DNA from: Chloroflexota bacterium
GTDB lineage: Bacteria; Chloroflexota; Dehalococcoidia; Lucifugimonadales; CATQGZ01
Assembly: GCA_027624995.1 (NCBI GenBank)
Contig: JAQBTI010000001.1
Coordinates: 1 to 31,718, forward strand
DNA length: 31,718 nt
Direction: 5' to 3'
In this document: positions 1 through 6,546 of the stretch, piece by piece
How positions within the stretch are numbered: position 1 is the first letter of the stretch
Layout: each line of letters opens with the position of its first letter
The notes under the pieces: model-generated
The model's input: the letters and a program-made list of their open reading frames with translations, nothing else
What the model was told of the DNA's origin: nothing
The model's database searches: none
Translations under genes and position numbers: made by a program

Positions 1-512
1 GGACGGCCATGCACTATTGAACGAGCGATCCGGCGCGACGACGGTTCCTCACCGAGCTGGTAGATCAGGTCAGCGATCTCCCGCTCCGAGTAGGTGTTGA
101 CCACCTCGTATGCCGTCAGCTCTTGTGTCGAATCGAACCTCATATCCAGACGAGACTCTCTCTGTATGCTGAATCCTCTGGCCGCAGTTTCTATCTGGAG
201 CGACGAGATCCCCAGATCGAAAAGTACCCCGTCCGCGGGTACGTACCCATGTTCCGACGCGATGGTCTCCAGGTCGGCGTAGCTCCCCGCCACTAAGTGG
301 ACGCGATCGCCGTGCTTTTCCAGCCTCCTCCGAGCCACCCCGAGCGCGTCCGAGTCCAGGTCTATGCCGAGCAACCCGGCCCCTCTCTCGAGGACTGCCA
401 CGGCGTGCCCCGCCTCCCCCACCGTACAATCAACGAACCTGCCCCCCGGGCCAGGCTTGAGCGCCGTTACGACCTCTTGAAGCAGTACCGGCGAATGGTG
501 TGTTTCCACCAT
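1..512 (-). CDS. rsmH: 16S rRNA (cytosine(1402)-N(4))-methyltransferase RsmH, N-terminal part
   Basis: This enzyme methylates N4 of C1402 in 16S rRNA using S-adenosylmethionine. About 170 residues of a family that usually has about 300 are visible; the C-terminus lies beyond the left edge. The start HSPVLLQEVV, the SAM-site segment DCTVGEAGHA (about residues 28-37), the acidic loop GIDLDSDAL (about 50), FDLGISSLQ (about 100) and RGFSIQRESRLDMRFD followed by YEVVNTYSE are all classic RsmH blocks. I chose the ATG at 512-510 because GGAG lies 7 bases upstream and the protein then starts at the family's usual position. The gene usually sits downstream of mraZ in the division cluster, but here the divergent neighbour is a moaB-type gene and no mraZ is seen. 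Family assignment is firm. Confidence 0.93.
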   Translation of the reverse strand, partial: MVETHHSPVLLQEVVTALKPGPGGRFVDCTVGEAGHAVAVLERGAGLLGIDLDSDALGVARRRLEKHGDRVHLVAGSYADLETIASEHGYVPADGVLFDLGISSLQIETAARGFSIQRESRLDMRFDSTQELTAYEVVNTYSEREIADLIYQLGEEPSSRRIARSIVHGR

Positions 513-604
513 TTGGCTGCTCCACTCTCTAACCGAGGTCCATCGGCGGCACTTGCCACCCGTCCTGCACCTTCATAGTTTCCAGGGCCGAACATACCGA
601 CGCG

Positions 605-613
605 TGCTAGAAT
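605..613 (+). promoter_or_regulatory. candidate extended -10 promoter upstream of the moaB-type gene
   Basis: The element TGCTAGAAT fits an extended -10 box and lies about 115 bases before the moaB-type start. No convincing -35 box is found 16-18 bases upstream. A second, weaker candidate is TTGAAC at 688-693, 17 bases, then TAGTAA at 711-716, which would leave a leader of under 10 bases. The 216-base interval 513-728 holds no gene. It must also contain the divergent rsmH promoter, which I could not place. Confidence 0.35.
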
Positions 614-728
614 GGACGCGCCGACCGACCTCTAATGTCGGTGCTTGATCGAGTGTCCCAGCTTTACATTCGAGCCGCAAGGTATTTTTGAACTTGTTTG
701 AGACTTTTTCTAGTAAAAGTGTTGACAC

Positions 729-1226
729 ATGTCCGAAAAGTACGCACTCGCCGTCCTGACCATCAGCGACGCCGGATCCAAAGGGGAACGTGAGGATTCG
801 AGCGGTGACGCCATCGTCGAGATCATGACGGGTCAAGGGTTCGACCTGAAGCGGCGAGACATCATACCCGACGAAACGGAGCTCATCTCCACCAGGCTTC
901 GCGAATGGTCGGACTCGGGAGATTTCGCTCTCATACTGACCACTGGGGGCACAGGGCTGGGCCCCAGAGACGTGACTCCTGAGGCCACACGCGCGGTGCT
1001 GGACATTGAAGTCCCAGGTATCGCCGAGGCCATTCGCATTGAGACGCTGAAGAAGACACCCCTATCGATGTTGAGCCGCTCCGTGGCGGGTGTGCGGTCC
1101 GGCTGCCTGATAGTCAACCTTCCGGGAAGTCCTAAGGGGGTAAGGGAGTGTCTTGAGGTTGCGGCCCCCGTACTACCCCACGGGCTGGAGATGATACGCG
1201 GCCGGCGCGGCCATCCGTCTCACTAA
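729..1226 (+). CDS. moaB: MogA/MoaB family molybdenum cofactor biosynthesis protein
   Basis: The 165-residue protein belongs to the MoCF/MPT-binding family. Members adenylylate molybdopterin before metal insertion, although MoaB-type members are not always essential for that step. The N-terminal strand ALAVLTISDAGSKGEREDSS and the binding loop TTGGTGLGPRDVTPEAT (about residues 75-91) are the family signatures, and NLPGSPKGVRECLE near the C-terminus is also typical. Length fits MoaB better than MogA (about 195), so the symbol is tentative. No other molybdenum cofactor gene is nearby. No clear Shine-Dalgarno sequence precedes the ATG. trmD follows after 70 bases, with a small palindrome between. 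Confidence 0.88.
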   Translation: MSEKYALAVLTISDAGSKGEREDSSGDAIVEIMTGQGFDLKRRDIIPDETELISTRLREWSDSGDFALILTTGGTGLGPRDVTPEATRAVLDIEVPGIAEAIRIETLKKTPLSMLSRSVAGVRSGCLIVNLPGSPKGVRECLEVAAPVLPHGLEMIRGRRGHPSH

Positions 1227-1257
1227 TGCCGGTGCGCAGATGCCTTAGATCGCTGTA

Positions 1258-1278
1258 GGGCGACCTGCAGGGTCGCCC
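1258..1278. repeat. intergenic palindrome, 8-bp stem GGGCGACC/GGTCGCCC
   Basis: A perfect 8-bp stem with a 5-base TGCAG loop lies between the moaB-type gene and trmD, 18 bases before the trmD start. There is no T-tract, so a rho-independent terminator is unlikely on sequence alone. It resembles in shape the GGGC...GCCC palindrome at 22301-22321. It may be a dispersed REP-like element or an mRNA stabiliser. Confidence 0.55.
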
Positions 1279-1296
1279 ACCGGAGCCACACACGTC

Positions 1297-2034
1297 ATGC
1301 GATTCCACGTCCTGACCCTATTTCCTTCCATGTTCGATAGCCCCTTTGCCGAGAGCATCATTGCCCGCGCCCGCAAGGAAGGCCTGATCGATATCGAGGT
1401 CCATGACATCCGGGAGCACGCGGACGGGCCCCACCGCTCAGTGGACGACTACGCGTTCGGAGGCGGGCCCGGAATGGTCATGAAGCCGGAGCCGATCTTC
1501 AAAGCTGCCGAGGCGGTCAGATCGTTGAGCAACTTCGCGGAAGATTCGCCGGTAGTCCTGTTGTCGCCGAAGGGCCGAAGGCTAACGCAAAGGGTCGCAG
1601 AAGAGCTGTCCGAACACGAGGAGCTGATGTTGATCTGTGGGCGCTACGAGGGTGTAGACGAGCGGGTCCGTCAGCATCTGGCAACGGACGAGATAAGCAT
1701 CGGCGACTTCGTTCTCAGTGGAGGGGAGCTCGCGGCGATGGTCGTGATCGACTCGGTCTCGCGGCTGGTCCCGGGCGTGGTCGGCTCGATGGAGTCGACT
1801 CAGGACGACTCCTTTACCACCGGCCTCCTCCAGTTTCCCCAATACACCCGCCCGGCGGAGTTCCGTGGATGGCGGGTTCCCGACATCCTCCTGTCCGGAA
1901 ACCACGCCGAGATCGCCCGATGGAGACGCGAGGAGTCGCTACGCACAACGTTCCTGGGCCGCCCTGAGCTACTCGAATCGGCTGATCTGTCCGCCGCAGA
2001 CCGCGCTTTCTTGGAAGAGCTGCGACGGCCGTAA
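1297..2034 (+). CDS. trmD: tRNA (guanine(37)-N(1))-methyltransferase TrmD
   Basis: TrmD methylates N1 of G37, next to the anticodon, in tRNAs reading CNN codons and so prevents +1 frameshifting. The 245-residue length is normal. The N-terminus RFHVLTLFPSMFDSPF, the segment VDDYAFGGGPGMVMKPEP, the knot loop CGRYEGVDERV (about residues 109-119) and SIGDFVLSGGELAAMVVID (about 130-148) form the trefoil-knot SAM site. The QDDSFTTGLLQFPQYTRPAEF stretch and GNHAEIARWRREESL belong to the linker and C-terminal tRNA-binding domain. It is not in the usual rpsP-rimM-trmD-rplS operon here. The start ATG is the only one that gives the canonical N-terminus. Confidence 0.97.
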   Translation: MRFHVLTLFPSMFDSPFAESIIARARKEGLIDIEVHDIREHADGPHRSVDDYAFGGGPGMVMKPEPIFKAAEAVRSLSNFAEDSPVVLLSPKGRRLTQRVAEELSEHEELMLICGRYEGVDERVRQHLATDEISIGDFVLSGGELAAMVVIDSVSRLVPGVVGSMESTQDDSFTTGLLQFPQYTRPAEFRGWRVPDILLSGNHAEIARWRREESLRTTFLGRPELLESADLSAADRAFLEELRRP

Positions 2035-2138
2035 CCCGGACGCTAATGGCGAATGAGACGGCCACATTGGACCAGCCCTACTTATGCCAACACAGTGACG
2101 ACTCACGCCAGCGGCGCCTTCGTGTAGCCCTCCTTATC

Positions 2139-2147
2139 TGCTATATT
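2139..2147 (+). promoter_or_regulatory. candidate extended -10 promoter of argF
   Basis: TGCTATATT is a good extended -10 box. Transcription would start near 2154, giving a leader of about ten bases that is almost entirely the strong GGAGG Shine-Dalgarno sequence (2157-2160 and flanking). No recognisable -35 box lies at the right distance. The 130-base gap after trmD holds nothing else I can name. Confidence 0.45.
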
Positions 2148-2164
2148 CCTCTGGTGGAGGCGAA

Positions 2165-3079
2165 ATGAAGGGCAAGGATTTCTTATCGGTGGCGGACCTC
2201 GAGGCCGAAGAGGTCTCGGCCATGGTCCAGGCCGCCCAGAAGATGAAGAGCGGCGACAGCCCCAGGCCGCTGGAAGGCAAGGTACTGGCGCTGCTATTCG
2301 AAAAGCCGTCGCTCAGGACGAGGGTGAGCTTCGAGGTCGGCATACGCCAGCTCGGCGGCGAGTGCGTTTACCTGAGCAAGGAAGATATCGGGCTTGGCAC
2401 GCGGGAACCCGAGTCTGACATCGCTGGCGTCCTTGACAGGTGGGTGGACGGCATCGTCGCCCGCGTCTTTTCACATCGGAGCCTTCAGATACTGGCCGAG
2501 CGCGCCTCCATCCCCGTGGTCAACGCGCTCTCAGACCTCGAGCATCCCTGCCAGGCAATGGGGGACCTTCTGACGATACACGAGCAAAAAGGACGGCTCG
2601 ACGGCATCAAGGTTGCCTTCGTAGGCGACGGTAACAACATCGCCGCCAGCCTGGGACTCGGTTGCGCTTCGGTCGGAGCCAACTTCACAATCGCGACTCC
2701 CAAGGACTACCAGGTACGCACCGTCGCGTGGGAAGAGGCGGGAAAGCGCGCGGCCCGCAGCGAGTCGAGACTGGAGTGGGTGGAGGACCCTCGCGACGCG
2801 GTCCGAGACGCGGATGTGGTCTACACCGACGTCTGGGTAAGCATGGGCGATGAGTCCGAGCGAGAAGAGCGGCTGCGCGCGTTCGCCGGGTACCAGGTAG
2901 ACGAAGAGCTATTCGCGAGGGCCAAAGGAGACGCCGTCTTCATGCACGACATGCCGGCCCACCGCGGCGAAGAGGTGTCCGAGGGCATGCTGGAGCACCC
3001 GCGCTCCGTGGTCTTCGACCAGGCCGAGAACCGCCTTCACGCTCAAAAGGCCATCCTGGCTGCGCTGTTCGCGGAGTAG
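2165..3079 (+). CDS. argF: ornithine carbamoyltransferase ArgF
   Basis: This enzyme makes citrulline from ornithine and carbamoyl phosphate in arginine synthesis. The 304-residue length is normal. The carbamoyl-phosphate motif is SLRTR (residues 49-53, where many members have STRTR), followed by HPCQ (127-130) in the first domain. The ornithine loop DVWVSMGDE (222-230) assigns it to ornithine rather than aspartate carbamoyltransferases. The C-terminal family motif HCLPAHRGEE appears here as HDMPAHRGEE (261-270), so the cysteine that normally contacts ornithine is Asp262. GGAGG 5 bases before the ATG fixes the start. No other arginine gene is adjacent. Identity is firm; full activity is an inference because of the changed motif. 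Confidence 0.93.
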   Translation: MKGKDFLSVADLEAEEVSAMVQAAQKMKSGDSPRPLEGKVLALLFEKPSLRTRVSFEVGIRQLGGECVYLSKEDIGLGTREPESDIAGVLDRWVDGIVARVFSHRSLQILAERASIPVVNALSDLEHPCQAMGDLLTIHEQKGRLDGIKVAFVGDGNNIAASLGLGCASVGANFTIATPKDYQVRTVAWEEAGKRAARSESRLEWVEDPRDAVRDADVVYTDVWVSMGDESEREERLRAFAGYQVDEELFARAKGDAVFMHDMPAHRGEEVSEGMLEHPRSVVFDQAENRLHAQKAILAALFAE

Positions 3080-3082
3080 AAT

Positions 3083-3607
3083 GTGGGAAATCCGGGGGCT
3101 GACAAGGTCGAGCATCGTGGCATAGCCAAGAGGTCCAGTGTGTTCAAGAAGGCGCTGGTCCCTATAGACACCGACGACCTTACCCGGTCCGGTGCTATCT
3201 ACCGTTTGTCTGCCGCCTGTGCCGCGACCTGGACTCGAAGATCGTCCTGGCATCCATGGTCGAGCCGAGCGAATGGACCGGCGACCGGAAGACTCGCGCT
3301 GCGGCGGTCATTGAGCCGGAGGACGAGCTGGTCAAGGCCGACCACGTGACACTGAAGGTCACCGGCGAAGCAGCGCCCCTTGAAGAAGAGGCCGTCCGGC
3401 CTCTGGTCCCCTGGATTGACTATGTCCCTCTTCGTCACGGGGCTCGCCTTCACCGACCCGGACCTGGCGTCCGAGGCCAAGCTCGGCATACTGGTCGCCT
3501 CGCTGGTCTCGGGCGTCGCGGGCTGGGCCGTCCTCGGAGGTCTCGATATCCTGCGTTCGTCGGTCAGGCTCCCCGGGCTAGGAAGGTCCGGCTACCCCGG
3601 CACATGA
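3083..3607 (+). pseudogene. decayed remnant: universal stress protein N-terminal fragment plus NhaA antiporter C-terminal fragment
   Basis: No single open frame explains this stretch between argF and corA. One frame starts with FKKALVPIDTDD, the first strand of a universal stress protein (UspA) domain. The continuation, YLPFVCRLCRDLDSKIVLAS and VEPSEW, lies in a different frame from about 3196, so one base is missing near 3195. Still in that frame, about 3370-3420, APLEEEAVRPLVPWIDYV resembles the segment before a late NhaA membrane helix. From about 3412 a further frame reads TMSLFVTGLAFTDPDLASEA and KLGILVASLVSG, the signature end of Na+/H+ antiporter NhaA, ending at the TGA at 3605-3607. 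About 100 NhaA residues that should separate these pieces are missing. I read this as usp and nhaA genes fused by deletion and then frameshifted. Confidence 0.6.
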
Positions 3608-3620
3608 TTGGAGGTTAGTC

Positions 3621-4688
3621 ATGCCATTCAATGCCTTTTACCTGACCCCGGGAGGGGAGCTACAGCGTGAATTATCAGAAGAACAGGTCAGCGCCGCGTT
3701 CAAGTCCAACGAGGGCGTATTGTGGGTCGACATCTCCGACACCAACGAAGACGATGGGAGGTTCCTAAGCCGGGTGTTCGGCTTCCATCCGCTTACCATA
3801 GAGGACTGCGTCGACCCCAATATCCACACGCCTAAGGCGGATGAATACGAGGACTATTTGTTCATGATTCTCAGGGGAATCGACTATACCGCCGAGGCTG
3901 AGATCGTCCAGACGACGGAGCTGGACCTGGTCCTGGGACGTCACTACGTAGTCAGTACCCACAACATCTTCCTCCACAGTATCGAAGGGGTAATGAAGCG
4001 AGTCCTGACGGACGGGGGGCCCATGAAGAGCGGCCCGGTTTTCCTGGCCCACGCACTAATTGATGCCCTGGTAGAAAACATCACCCCAACAATCGAGCGC
4101 TTAGGAGAAAGAGTGGACGATGTCGAGGACGAGATCCTGCGTCGTCCCCATCCGTCCGCTCTAGAAGCGATCCTGGCCCTCAAGAGGTCGAGCCTGCGAC
4201 TGAGGCGAGCGCTTGTGCCTCAGCGTGAAATGCTCAGTCGGGCTAGCAGACGAGAGTTTGCCCAGATCAGCGGAGACGCCCAGCGCTACTTCAGGGACGT
4301 ATACGACGACGTTCTGCGGATAGAGGGGTCCAACGAGGCCTTGAGGGAGAGGGCCGACAACGCCCTGACGATGCACCTGACGGCCGTGGCGAACCAGCAG
4401 AACGAGACGATGAGGGTGCTCTCCGTTGTCGCCACCATCTTCCTGCCGCTCACCCTGCTCGCCGGCATCTACGGCATGAACTTCGAAAACATGCCCGAGC
4501 TGGCATGGTCCTGGGGATACTTTGCGGTCCTTGGCTTCATGGCTGCCGTCATTGTTGGAGTGCTGTGGTGGTTCTGGGTACGACGGTGGATGGGGATGGG
4601 GGCCAAGCGGTTGGGCCGGTTCGTGCCGACCGCGGTTGACCCCGGGAGATTGGCAACCTATCTTGGGTACGTTCCCAGGCCGAGGTAG
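3621..4688 (+). CDS. corA: CorA family magnesium/cobalt transporter
   Basis: CorA forms a pentameric channel for Mg2+ and other divalent cations. The 355-residue protein has a soluble N-terminal domain (about 1-290) with the long helix typical of the funnel. Two C-terminal membrane helices follow, joined by the selectivity loop YGMNFENMPE (about 284-293), which contains the diagnostic GMN. The first helix is rich in VVATIFLPLTLLAGI and the second in VLGFMAAVIVGVLWWFW. A GGAGG sequence 9 bases before the ATG supports the start. It is followed after 32 bases by a potassium channel gene, so the two are probably cotranscribed as an ion-homeostasis unit. Confidence 0.95.
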   Translation: MPFNAFYLTPGGELQRELSEEQVSAAFKSNEGVLWVDISDTNEDDGRFLSRVFGFHPLTIEDCVDPNIHTPKADEYEDYLFMILRGIDYTAEAEIVQTTELDLVLGRHYVVSTHNIFLHSIEGVMKRVLTDGGPMKSGPVFLAHALIDALVENITPTIERLGERVDDVEDEILRRPHPSALEAILALKRSSLRLRRALVPQREMLSRASRREFAQISGDAQRYFRDVYDDVLRIEGSNEALRERADNALTMHLTAVANQQNETMRVLSVVATIFLPLTLLAGIYGMNFENMPELAWSWGYFAVLGFMAAVIVGVLWWFWVRRWMGMGAKRLGRFVPTAVDPGRLATYLGYVPRPR

Positions 4689-4720
4689 CCAATGGGCACT
4701 TTGAGCCGGAGAGGTCTGTC

Positions 4721-5452
4721 ATGAAAGTCCTCGGCGATCCAAGCCACGGTGATCATATCCGTCGAGAAGAGATGCTCGTGCGAATCGAGCGACTCACGGA
4801 GCTGCCTCTTCTCGTGCTGTCGTTCGTCATGGTCCCATTGCTACTCGGCCCTTTGTTGTGGGACCTGTCACCGGAGACCGAAACGACCTACGTCGCCCTG
4901 GACGCCTTTGTCTGGGCGTTATTCGCCATCGACCTTATCGCGAAGATCGCCATCGCTCCACAAAAGCTCGCCTACATGAGAGCTCACTGGCTCGAGGTGG
5001 TGATCGTAGCCGTACCCTTCGCAAGGCCTCTAAGGCTGCTTCGGCTGTTCGTCTTCGGTTCGCGGGCCTTCAGGGGCGCCCGCAGGCTCACCAATGTCGA
5101 CTTCCTGCTGGTCTACGCCATCGGGCTGATCGTCGTGGCGGCAACCGCGGTAACCTCGTTCGAGGTGGGGCACAATTCCACAATAAACTCGTTCCAGGAC
5201 GCCATGTGGTGGGCCACCGTAACCGTGACAACCGTGGGCTACGGGGACATGGTGCCAATCACGGTGCCCGGCAGGGCGGTGGCCTTCGTCCTCATGATAG
5301 GCGGGATAGGCCTTTTCGGCGGGCTCACGGCCAATCTGGCGTCCGTGCTCGTGAAGGCCGAGGACCCCAGCAAGGCCACCCTGGAGCATCTCGTTGCAGA
5401 GATACAGGGACTCCGAAGAGAGGTCGCCGAACTGCGCGGCGCTCTCCGATGA
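4721..5452 (+). CDS. voltage-gated-type potassium channel, 6-TM ion transport protein
   Basis: The 243-residue protein has the layout of a bacterial Kv-type channel. Helices S1 and S2 lie in about residues 26-90. A basic, Arg-rich S4-like segment, RPLRLLRLF followed by SRAFRGARRL, lies around 107-127. S5, a pore helix and the selectivity filter TTVGYGD (about 168-174) come next, then S6, LMIGGIGLFGGLTANLASVL. The short C-terminal tail LEHLVAEIQGLRREVAELRGAL is a predicted coiled coil that may help tetramerise. No RCK or cyclic-nucleotide domain is present. It follows corA closely and precedes the universal stress gene. Substrate K+ is inferred from the filter; gating by voltage is inferred from S4. 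Confidence 0.9.
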   Translation: MKVLGDPSHGDHIRREEMLVRIERLTELPLLVLSFVMVPLLLGPLLWDLSPETETTYVALDAFVWALFAIDLIAKIAIAPQKLAYMRAHWLEVVIVAVPFARPLRLLRLFVFGSRAFRGARRLTNVDFLLVYAIGLIVVAATAVTSFEVGHNSTINSFQDAMWWATVTVTTVGYGDMVPITVPGRAVAFVLMIGGIGLFGGLTANLASVLVKAEDPSKATLEHLVAEIQGLRREVAELRGALR

Positions 5453-5531
5453 TTCCTTGGGCGGCGTGCCCAGCGGGAAACATCTCCTGACGAGCAACCT
5501 AACCGAGCAACTACAATCAAGGAGGCATACA

Positions 5532-6450
5532 TTGTACGAGCGTATCTTGGTGCCACTCGACGGTTCAGGCCTTTCAGAGCAGATACTTCCCTTCGTCAGG
5601 CTAATCGCGCCCGCGATAAATGCCAAGGTCGATCTCCTACATGTCTTGACCTCCGTGGCGCTTCCACCATTGGACCCCACGGAACTCACGGACCAGTTGC
5701 TCCTCGAAGACATGACCGACGACTACAGAGACAGCTTCATACAGTACCTGGAGAAGCTGTCGGAGCCACTACGAGCGCACGGGCTGGACGTGCCGTACAA
5801 GGTGGCGGAAGGCAACGTCGCCGGAGCCATCGTCGATGAGGCCGATGGGCGCTCCTGCAACCCTGACGGCGATGACTACTCACGGTCTCTCCGGCATCTC
5901 CCGGTGGCTGATGGGGAGTGTGACCGATAAGGTGGTCCAGTCGGCCACCAGCCCGGTCCTTGTATACCGCGCCCACACCGAGCGGCAAGAGGAGGAGTAC
6001 CGGCTGAGCTCTATCCTCGTGCCACTCGATGGATCAAAGCTATCAGAGGAGATTCTGCCAACGGCGGCTTTCCTTGCACAGGCCTTGAAGCTGGAGATCA
6101 TACTTGTGATGGCCACACCGACGGCGAGCTATCTGGCGCAAGGGCTTGAGATACCGTCCCAGGTAGACATCTTCTTTGAAGACCTTAGCAAGCAGAGTTC
6201 GGAATACCTGGAAGGCGTCCAGCAGCGCCTTTCGGAGCTAGGCCTTTCATCGGTAAGTGTTCACACTTCCATGGGGCGTGCGGCGAGGGTGATAATTGAG
6301 ACGGCCAGAAGCAGGACTGATAATATGGTGGTCATGACGACTCATGGACGGTCCGGTCTGAAGCGCTGGGCCATGGGCAGTGTTACCGACCAGGTGGTGC
6401 GCCACTGCGGGGACCCTGTACTTGTCCTAAGGCCTAGCGGCGACCGGTAG
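5532..6450 (+). pseudogene. tandem universal stress protein (two UspA domains), frameshifted at 5847-5849
   Basis: The first domain starts at TTG 5532 with AAGGAGG 6 bases upstream and reads YERILVPLDGSGLSEQILPF, a UspA strand-helix start. After IVDEADG the reading frame is lost. The other frame continues exactly where expected with APATLTAMTTHGLSGISRW, the nucleotide-binding end of domain one. A complete second UspA domain follows: SSILVPLDGSKLSEEILP to VVMTTHGRSGLKRWAMGSVT, ending at 6450. Removing one G from the GGG at 5847-5849 restores one frame of about 305 residues with two UspA domains, each with the TTHG-SG ATP-binding loop. Either the gene is broken by a 1-base insertion or the base is a sequencing error. 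Without repair, the ATG at 5836 gives a second-domain protein. Confidence 0.8.
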
Positions 6451-6470
6451 ACCAATGGACCCCCGTCAGA

Positions 6471-6487
6471 CATCGGGAAAACCGATG
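6471..6487 (+). terminator. hairpin after the universal stress gene, weak terminator candidate
   Basis: CATCGG, a GAAAA loop and CCGATG form a perfect 6-bp stem 20 bases after the stop at 6450. No run of T follows, so termination is uncertain. The MFS gene begins 59 bases further on. Confidence 0.35.
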
Positions 6488-6546
6488 CGAACGCAGACGC
6501 CCCAAGTCCAGCGCCGACCTAGCTGTCGCGCGGAGATGCCGTTGCC

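Noticed and set aside
573..836. 87-codon minus-strand frame over the moaB-type start
   Set aside because: It overlaps a well-supported gene, has no family signal, and would occupy the divergent promoter region.
4858..5713. Long open frames overlapping the potassium channel on both strands
   Set aside because: The channel frame contains TVGYGD and coherent membrane helices. The others are Arg-rich shadows.
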